From the NCBI RefSeq assembly GCF_022662195.1, contig NZ_JAKMCS010000001.1, positions 1 through 64,000 of the forward strand: a stretch of DNA of 64,000 nucleotides. The letters run 5' to 3'. Numbering within the stretch: the stretch's first letter is position 1; each line of letters starts with the position of its first letter. The position numbers were made by a program, and so were the translations under genes. This document shows, in pieces, positions 58,998 to 64,000 of this stretch. The notes beneath the pieces are model-generated. The model made no database searches and had not been told where the DNA came from. It saw nothing but the letters and a program-made list of their open reading frames with translations. The DNA is from Aestuariivivens insulae (GTDB taxonomy: Bacteria > Bacteroidota > Bacteroidia > Flavobacteriales > Flavobacteriaceae).

Positions 58998-61900
58998 ATG
59001 ATGTTTAAAGTATTTGTCAGAAGGGTAGCGTTAATCCTAGGAATTTGTTTTTTAAAGGTTCATGGGTATGCCTACAACACGGACACCAAAGAGTCACTTC
59101 CAGAAGAATTTCACGAAGGTACGGGCAACGCACACATACAAGAGTTAAATGTGAATCATCGCTTGTTCAACCTGGCTAAAACAGATATTGAAGGATACAA
59201 GGAGATGTTATCCGGATCGGAATTTTTTTCCTACCCTTCCATTCGGGAAGATGTTGGGACTTCAATGATCACCAGGGCAACCAATGGGAATATGGCCATA
59301 GAATTTCTTACTGGTGAAGTGCCAAAGGATCATAAGGGAAATTCAGTTACCTTTTTGATGTTAAGTGATATGGATCTCAACCTCAATGAACCTTTTGACG
59401 TAGAAATAAATGATAAGCAACTTTTAACGTTTCACACCAATATGGACGGTTCGCTTACGATTTCCAATAATCAAAATGGGGGACATGCCGAATTCGTAAT
59501 GGTTAGAAGAGATGCCAATGGTGACGGCATTGGTGTGTTTAGACTTACAGTGCCCATAGACTTTCTTAAAAAAGGTGAGAGTGCAAAGGTTACCATTACA
59601 GGTCAACGCAAAAACTCCAATTGCTGGTTAATGATATTCAAGGCTACGGATGCCGTGGAACGTCTTAAAAAATCATCGACTTCAGAATTGGCCTTTGTAA
59701 TAAAAGAAAGTAATGGCCTGCTCTATGTGGATGCCCCGAAACACTTCAGTGGAAATTCTGCTTATCTGATATCGGATGGACAAAAAAGCAATGTAATGGT
59801 TTTCAAGGAACAAGGGGAGCTGGCCAAAACATCATTTGTGATCTCACCACCAAAAAAAGAGTTTGCTATTGTGTACAATGGGGTAGAGCTGGCGCTTGAA
59901 TTTGATAAGGGTGACGGTACCATGAATAATACCGACATTAAAGGCGCATACCTTTTCCATCATCAAACGTATTACAAAAATGGGTGGTTTGCTTCTTTAT
60001 CTAAGTTGTACAAGCCTCAGTTTTATGGGACTTTTGATGATTTCTTCAATACCAAATATGAAAAGGGAACAGTTTCTATAATGAACTCAAGCCATCAGGA
60101 TATTGCCTGGGTTGATCGTCCTGAGGTATGTATCATATTACGGGATACCCTTTTGCTGACTCCGGTAATCAAGGACGCATTTATCCGGGATGACTACGGT
60201 TTTGATATAGAAGATGGGCTCATGTTGAGGGAGTACCTGGAAAGACACCCAGAGTCCAAAGAAAAATTGACCACATTGTTGAACCAAAAGCTTTTATCCG
60301 TAGGGGCAAGTTACAATTGCCCTTATGAGGATATGTACGATGCTGAAGACCAAGTCCGCCAATTGTATCTTGGTAAAAAATGGGTCAAGAAGACCTTTGG
60401 AGGCTATGATTCCAAAGTTTATTGGAATGTTGATGTTCCAGGTAGATCTCTTCAAACACCTCAAATTTTAAAAAAAGCTGGTGTCGATTATATGGTCATA
60501 AGCAGGCATGAAAAAGGGATGTTCCATTGGGCAAGCCCTGATGGAAGCTCTGTATTTACCTACACCCCAGGTCATTATGGTTACGATTTAATACATCTTT
60601 CCAGAGATATGAACCACAAGTTGAAATATGGGGCGGACCAAATAAAATTTTGGGAGGAAAGTTTCAAAGGAAGCGAGATTCAAACACCATTATTATCAAG
60701 TCAGGATATGCTGCCCGCAATAGATTATTCAGAGTTTATTGAGAATTGGAACACGTTTGACGAGCTTAAGGATGAAGAGGAAGTGAAGCACGAAGTATTT
60801 CTTCCAAAAATGGAGCTTCGGACCATGGATGAATTTATGCCCATGGCGGAAAAAAACGCTTCTCAAATTGATACCATTATGGGAGAACGCCCCAACGTTT
60901 GGGTGTATATTCACGGGCCAAGCCACCATGATGCACTTACAGCAAGTCGCAAAGCTTCCAAGTTGCTTCCTGCAGCTGAAAAGTTCTTGACGATAGCCAA
61001 TAGAATTGATGCCAAAAAAATACAATATCCCTTTGAGGAATTTGACGAAGCTTGGCAATCAAAAATATATCCCGACCATGGATGGGGTGGTCATGATGGC
61101 GATGTTACGGACAACCTATTTGAATCAAATCTTGTGAAGTCACAGACCATGGGAGAAAACTTATTAAATAGGGGTGTGGACTTTATTGCCAGAAGAATTG
61201 AAAAAAACAAACGGTACGGAATGCCTATCGTACTCTTCAACAGTCTCTCTTGGAAGAGAACAGACCCTGTGACAGCATCGGTTAATTTTGCCCCAGGGCA
61301 TTTTCGGGGCATCAAGATTGTTTCAAGGGAAAACAAAATCGTTCCTTCCCAATGCCATGACAAAGTATATTATGAAGATGGTAGCCTGAAAAGTGCACAA
61401 GTTTCTTTTGTGGCCGAAGATATTCCTTCTATTGGATATGCCACTTTTTATATCCAAGAAGGGAAGGAAGATGCTGTAAATACCGCAAGTTCGGAGACCT
61501 ATGAAAATGCATTTTATCGAGTTGATTTTGAAAAAGGGGGTATTAAACAAGTTTATGACAAAGAGCTGAAGAAGAACCTTTTTTCCAATGACGGGTTTAA
61601 GGTGGGTGATGTTTTTACAATGGAATCCATTGGGAACGGAGCAGGAGAGTTTGGGGACGTACAACAACCTACCATGGTAGACTACGATCAAGTGGGTATG
61701 CATAAGGCCAATTGGGAGGTCATTGAAAATGGTCCGGTATTCACAAAATATCGACTGGAGCAAGAAGTACTGCATGCCATAGTGCGGCAAGAAGTCACAT
61801 TGTACCATAAGCTGAAGCGTATGTATTTTAATACCAGTCTTCGTAATTGGTCAGGTGAGCTGTATAGAGAGTTCAGAACAGCTTTTCCAGTGGATATGGA

Positions 61901-62588
61901 GAACGCCAAGATTAGCTATGAAGTTCCCTTTGGCAGTGTGCAAGTCGGCAAAGATGAAATCAAAGCAGCAGGCGATATGTATACGGCTTTGTCCAAAGAT
62001 GTGCATCCAAGAGGAATTATTGATTGGATATCCGCTTCCAATGATGAACTTTCCATAACCCTTAGTTCTTCGGTAGCTGCCGCTGATTGGATAGATCCGA
62101 CCAAAGACAATTCAGACAAACCGGTACTGCAACATTTATTGTTGGCTAGCCGAACGTCTTGTCATTGGGAGGGCAATGAATACTCACAAGGTGGAAATCA
62201 TTATTACAACAACGTGCTCACCTCAACAAGGAAAGGCAGTCTGCTTGGACAAAAAATAGCGAAGCAAAAAAATGAACCGTTGATTGTAGTTGTAAATCCA
62301 GATACTGCAATTGATGCTTCTTTGCCGGAATCCACCAGTTTTTTTGCAATAGACAATGAAAATGTGCTGATATCGACCATAAAGGAGGCCGAGGATTCTC
62401 AGAATCTGATTGCACGGATGTATAATCTTACTAGTGGGGAGGAAAAAGTGAATATGTCCTCTTACTTTGACATCGATGCTTATTTCAAGACCAATATCAT
62501 AGAGGAATATCCTACACCTATACCTTCAGCACTGAAACTCGGTAAATATGCCATTGAGACTTTCGGTCTTCAAATTGAAAAACAATAA
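58998..62588 (+). CDS. GH38 alpha-mannosidase, second of the pair, with N-terminal domain
   Basis: 1196 residues with a signal peptide ending KVHGYA. An extra N-terminal module of about 340 residues resembles that of the GH38 at 25009-28470 (YPSIREDVGTSMITRATNGNM). The barrel then aligns with the preceding gene: NSSHQDIAWVD (about 363), NVDVPGRSLQTPQILKKAG (about 476) and GPSHHDALTASRKASKLL (about 642). All metal and nucleophile residues are present. The pair probably arose by duplication, with the second copy gaining, or the first losing, the N-terminal module. Followed 16 bp later by the RraA gene. Confidence 0.87.
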   Translation: MMFKVFVRRVALILGICFLKVHGYAYNTDTKESLPEEFHEGTGNAHIQELNVNHRLFNLAKTDIEGYKEMLSGSEFFSYPSIREDVGTSMITRATNGNMAIEFLTGEVPKDHKGNSVTFLMLSDMDLNLNEPFDVEINDKQLLTFHTNMDGSLTISNNQNGGHAEFVMVRRDANGDGIGVFRLTVPIDFLKKGESAKVTITGQRKNSNCWLMIFKATDAVERLKKSSTSELAFVIKESNGLLYVDAPKHFSGNSAYLISDGQKSNVMVFKEQGELAKTSFVISPPKKEFAIVYNGVELALEFDKGDGTMNNTDIKGAYLFHHQTYYKNGWFASLSKLYKPQFYGTFDDFFNTKYEKGTVSIMNSSHQDIAWVDRPEVCIILRDTLLLTPVIKDAFIRDDYGFDIEDGLMLREYLERHPESKEKLTTLLNQKLLSVGASYNCPYEDMYDAEDQVRQLYLGKKWVKKTFGGYDSKVYWNVDVPGRSLQTPQILKKAGVDYMVISRHEKGMFHWASPDGSSVFTYTPGHYGYDLIHLSRDMNHKLKYGADQIKFWEESFKGSEIQTPLLSSQDMLPAIDYSEFIENWNTFDELKDEEEVKHEVFLPKMELRTMDEFMPMAEKNASQIDTIMGERPNVWVYIHGPSHHDALTASRKASKLLPAAEKFLTIANRIDAKKIQYPFEEFDEAWQSKIYPDHGWGGHDGDVTDNLFESNLVKSQTMGENLLNRGVDFIARRIEKNKRYGMPIVLFNSLSWKRTDPVTASVNFAPGHFRGIKIVSRENKIVPSQCHDKVYYEDGSLKSAQVSFVAEDIPSIGYATFYIQEGKEDAVNTASSETYENAFYRVDFEKGGIKQVYDKELKKNLFSNDGFKVGDVFTMESIGNGAGEFGDVQQPTMVDYDQVGMHKANWEVIENGPVFTKYRLEQEVLHAIVRQEVTLYHKLKRMYFNTSLRNWSGELYREFRTAFPVDMENAKISYEVPFGSVQVGKDEIKAAGDMYTALSKDVHPRGIIDWISASNDELSITLSSSVAAADWIDPTKDNSDKPVLQHLLLASRTSCHWEGNEYSQGGNHYYNNVLTSTRKGSLLGQKIAKQKNEPLIVVVNPDTAIDASLPESTSFFAIDNENVLISTIKEAEDSQNLIARMYNLTSGEEKVNMSSYFDIDAYFKTNIIEEYPTPIPSALKLGKYAIETFGLQIEKQ

Positions 62589-62604
62589 TAGAAAGATATA
62601 ATCA

Positions 62605-63300
62605 ATGAATAAACTTTGGAAAAATGATGCGGAGCTGTATAGTATAGCAAAACGTGAGCTTTTTGTTGCCCTAGTTGGGGATATTCTGGATAAGATGGGG
62701 TATCGACATCAATTTTTACAGCCTCAGATAAAACCTTTGAACCATGATTTTGTGGTCATAGGAAGAGCCATGCCCGTTTTGGAGGCAGATGTGTTTGAGG
62801 AAGTGTCCCAGAACACCAACAATCCGCTGATGAAAAAGCCATTCGGACTGATGTTCGAGGCTTTGGACAGTTTAAAGGCGGGTGAAGTATACATTTGCTC
62901 GGGATCTTCCCCAGAATATGCCCTATGGGGAGGGTTAATGAGTACTAGGGCCATTAAACTTGGAGCGGCAGGAGCAGTAGTAAATGGCTGGTCGAGGGAC
63001 ACCAAAGAAATCCTGGATTTAAACTTTCCTACCTTTTCATTAGGTGGCTATGCCCAAGATCAAGGTCCGCGAGGTAAGGTAATTGATTATAACGTGCCGA
63101 TTGAATTTAATGGTGTTGGAATCAATCCTGGCGATATGGTCTATGGGGACCGAGATGGTGTCTTGATTATTCCAGATAAAGCAGTTGATCAAGCGTTTAC
63201 CGGTGCAATTGAAAAGGCAAGAGGGGAACAATTGGTAAAAAAGGCATTGGAAGAAGGAATGAGCACAGTGGATGCGTTCAACAAATTTGGAATTATGTAG
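62605..63300 (+). CDS. RraA/HMG-aldolase family protein
   Basis: 231 residues of the RraA-like family, which includes 4-hydroxy-4-methyl-2-oxoglutarate/oxaloacetate aldolases and RNase E inhibitors. Marks are VALVGDILDKMG near the start, the GGLMSTRAIKLGAAGAVVNGWSRDTKEI block (G-x-x-x-x-x-A, R and D), and GDMVYGDRDGVLIIP. In catabolic loci these proteins usually act as aldolases on a 2-keto acid. Here it could cleave a keto-deoxy sugar acid as an alternative to the FAH route. It sits between the GH38 pair and a sugar transporter. Confidence 0.8.
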   Translation: MNKLWKNDAELYSIAKRELFVALVGDILDKMGYRHQFLQPQIKPLNHDFVVIGRAMPVLEADVFEEVSQNTNNPLMKKPFGLMFEALDSLKAGEVYICSGSSPEYALWGGLMSTRAIKLGAAGAVVNGWSRDTKEILDLNFPTFSLGGYAQDQGPRGKVIDYNVPIEFNGVGINPGDMVYGDRDGVLIIPDKAVDQAFTGAIEKARGEQLVKKALEEGMSTVDAFNKFGIM

Positions 63301-63341
63301 TTCCATTTCGTCATGACACTGATAAAAACCCTAATACAATC

Positions 63342-64000
63342 ATGAACACAAATAAATCCAACTATTTACTTCTTGTCAGTTTTGTTTCCACCATTGGGGG
63401 TTTTCTCTTCGGTTATGATACGGCTATCATATCCGGGTGCAACTCATTTTTGGAGCAACATTTCACTTTGTCCGCGGCAGAACTAGGGTGGATTGTATCT
63501 TCCGCTTTGTTGGGAACCATCTTTGGGTGTCTTTTAGCTGGGGGCATTACAGATCGGCTGGGTAGAAAAAAAAGTTTGATTGTGGCGGCCCTTTGTTTGA
63601 CCCTTTCCGCCTTGGGATCTATGCTTCCACCGCAATTCATAGGGGATTTGGAGCATCCTTTTTGGATAACAGCAAAAATAGATGCGGCTTTTCACTTTCT
63701 TATCATAGTGCGAATCATTGGTGGTATTGGAGTTGGAATTACTTCTGTTGTGGCTCCAATATATATCTCTGAACTCTCCCTGCCGGAATCAAGGGGAAGA
63801 ATGGTGTCGCTGTATCAGTTGTCTATTACCCTTGGGATATTATTGGCTTTTATGGTCGACTGGATCGTGTTGAGCAATGCAGGAGATGCTGCTGGAATTA
63901 TATCGGAACAGAGAACCACTTTTTTTGAGTGGATATTTGTCCAGGAACTCTGGCGAGGCATGTTTGGCACAGAAGTTCCCATTGCTATCATGTTTTTGAC
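63342..64000 (+). CDS. Sugar MFS symporter, 5' part (runs off the window)
   Basis: About 219 residues are visible from the ATG at 63342. It begins with the same motif as the transporter at 21727 (GGFLFGYDTAIISG), then DRLGRKKS, APIYISELSLPESRGRMVS and helices 5-6. It belongs to the sugar porter family of the major facilitator superfamily. It starts 42 bp after the RraA stop, so the GH38 pair, RraA and this symporter likely form one operon. The C-terminal half is outside the window. Confidence 0.85.
   Translation, partial: MNTNKSNYLLLVSFVSTIGGFLFGYDTAIISGCNSFLEQHFTLSAAELGWIVSSALLGTIFGCLLAGGITDRLGRKKSLIVAALCLTLSALGSMLPPQFIGDLEHPFWITAKIDAAFHFLIIVRIIGGIGVGITSVVAPIYISELSLPESRGRMVSLYQLSITLGILLAFMVDWIVLSNAGDAAGIISEQRTTFFEWIFVQELWRGMFGTEVPIAIMFL

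Noticed and set aside
1-64000. CRISPR arrays, tRNA or rRNA genes
   Set aside because: Looked for regularly spaced repeats and for cloverleaf or rRNA-like stretches; none seen by eye.

Overview
The window reads as part of a Bacteroidetes chromosome, most likely a marine member of the Flavobacteriaceae. It is AT-rich, has two SusC/SusD pairs, a C-terminal type IX secretion sorting domain, A-rich leaders, promoter-like TAnnTTTG boxes and no Shine-Dalgarno-led starts. Almost every gene concerns capture, cleavage or oxidation of carbohydrate, so this is a polysaccharide-utilisation island. The enzymes point to alpha-mannosides: one GH92, three GH38-type enzymes, one GH38-like DUF5054 protein and two UxuA (mannonate dehydratase) family proteins.

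Layout. (1) 1-1233: the end of an IS21-family element has cut off a gene resembling the N-terminal half of a two-domain Bacteroidetes mannose-6-phosphate isomerase. (2) 1447-7400 (+): GH92, a DUF5005-like beta-propeller protein and a lectin with a T9SS type B sorting domain, packed head to tail. (3) 7595-13937 (-): a six-gene catabolic operon in transcription order UxuA-type dehydratase, lactonase, SDR, FAH-family hydrolase, APH-type kinase, divergent enolase. (4) 14304-23875 (+): DUF5054 GH38-like enzyme, a chimeric pseudogene (GH38 start fused to a solute-binding-protein end), a six-hairpin glycosidase, a second UxuA-like protein, a sugar MFS transporter and a second SDR. (5) 24383-29569 (-): cupin, large GH38, AraC regulator. 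(6) 29912-38423 (+): SusC, SusD and a VCBS-repeat lipoprotein. (7) 38868-49155 (-): a 'planctomycete-type' oxidative cassette (DUF1549/DUF1553 cytochrome, DUF1501, haem-LRR membrane protein, NHL propeller, PhyH dioxygenase, DUF1080, fatty-acid-hydroxylase-like protein). (8) 49352-55624: a LacI regulator with four matching palindromic operators, a frameshifted SusC and its SusD. (9) 56058-64000 (+): two tandem GH38 enzymes, an RraA-family protein and the start of another sugar MFS transporter.

Proposed logic (inference). Secreted mannosidases release a hexose, probably mannose, which enters through MFS transporters. An SDR and the lactonase would give the aldonate, a UxuA-type dehydratase the 2-keto-3-deoxy acid, the second SDR the 2,4-diketo acid, and the FAH-family hydrolase pyruvate plus glycerate. 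The kinase and the unusual enolase could then turn glycerate into 2-phosphoglycerate and PEP. This would be a complete oxidative, non-phosphorylating sugar route. The adjacent enolase has lost the active-site His (now Ala) and has Glu replaced by Asp at a second site, so it is probably not the housekeeping enzyme.

Three genes are visibly broken: the IS21-truncated isomerase-like gene, the GH38/solute-binding chimera, and the frameshifted SusC at about 51,920. Two long inverted copies of a 40-bp sequence sit upstream of two outward-facing operons.
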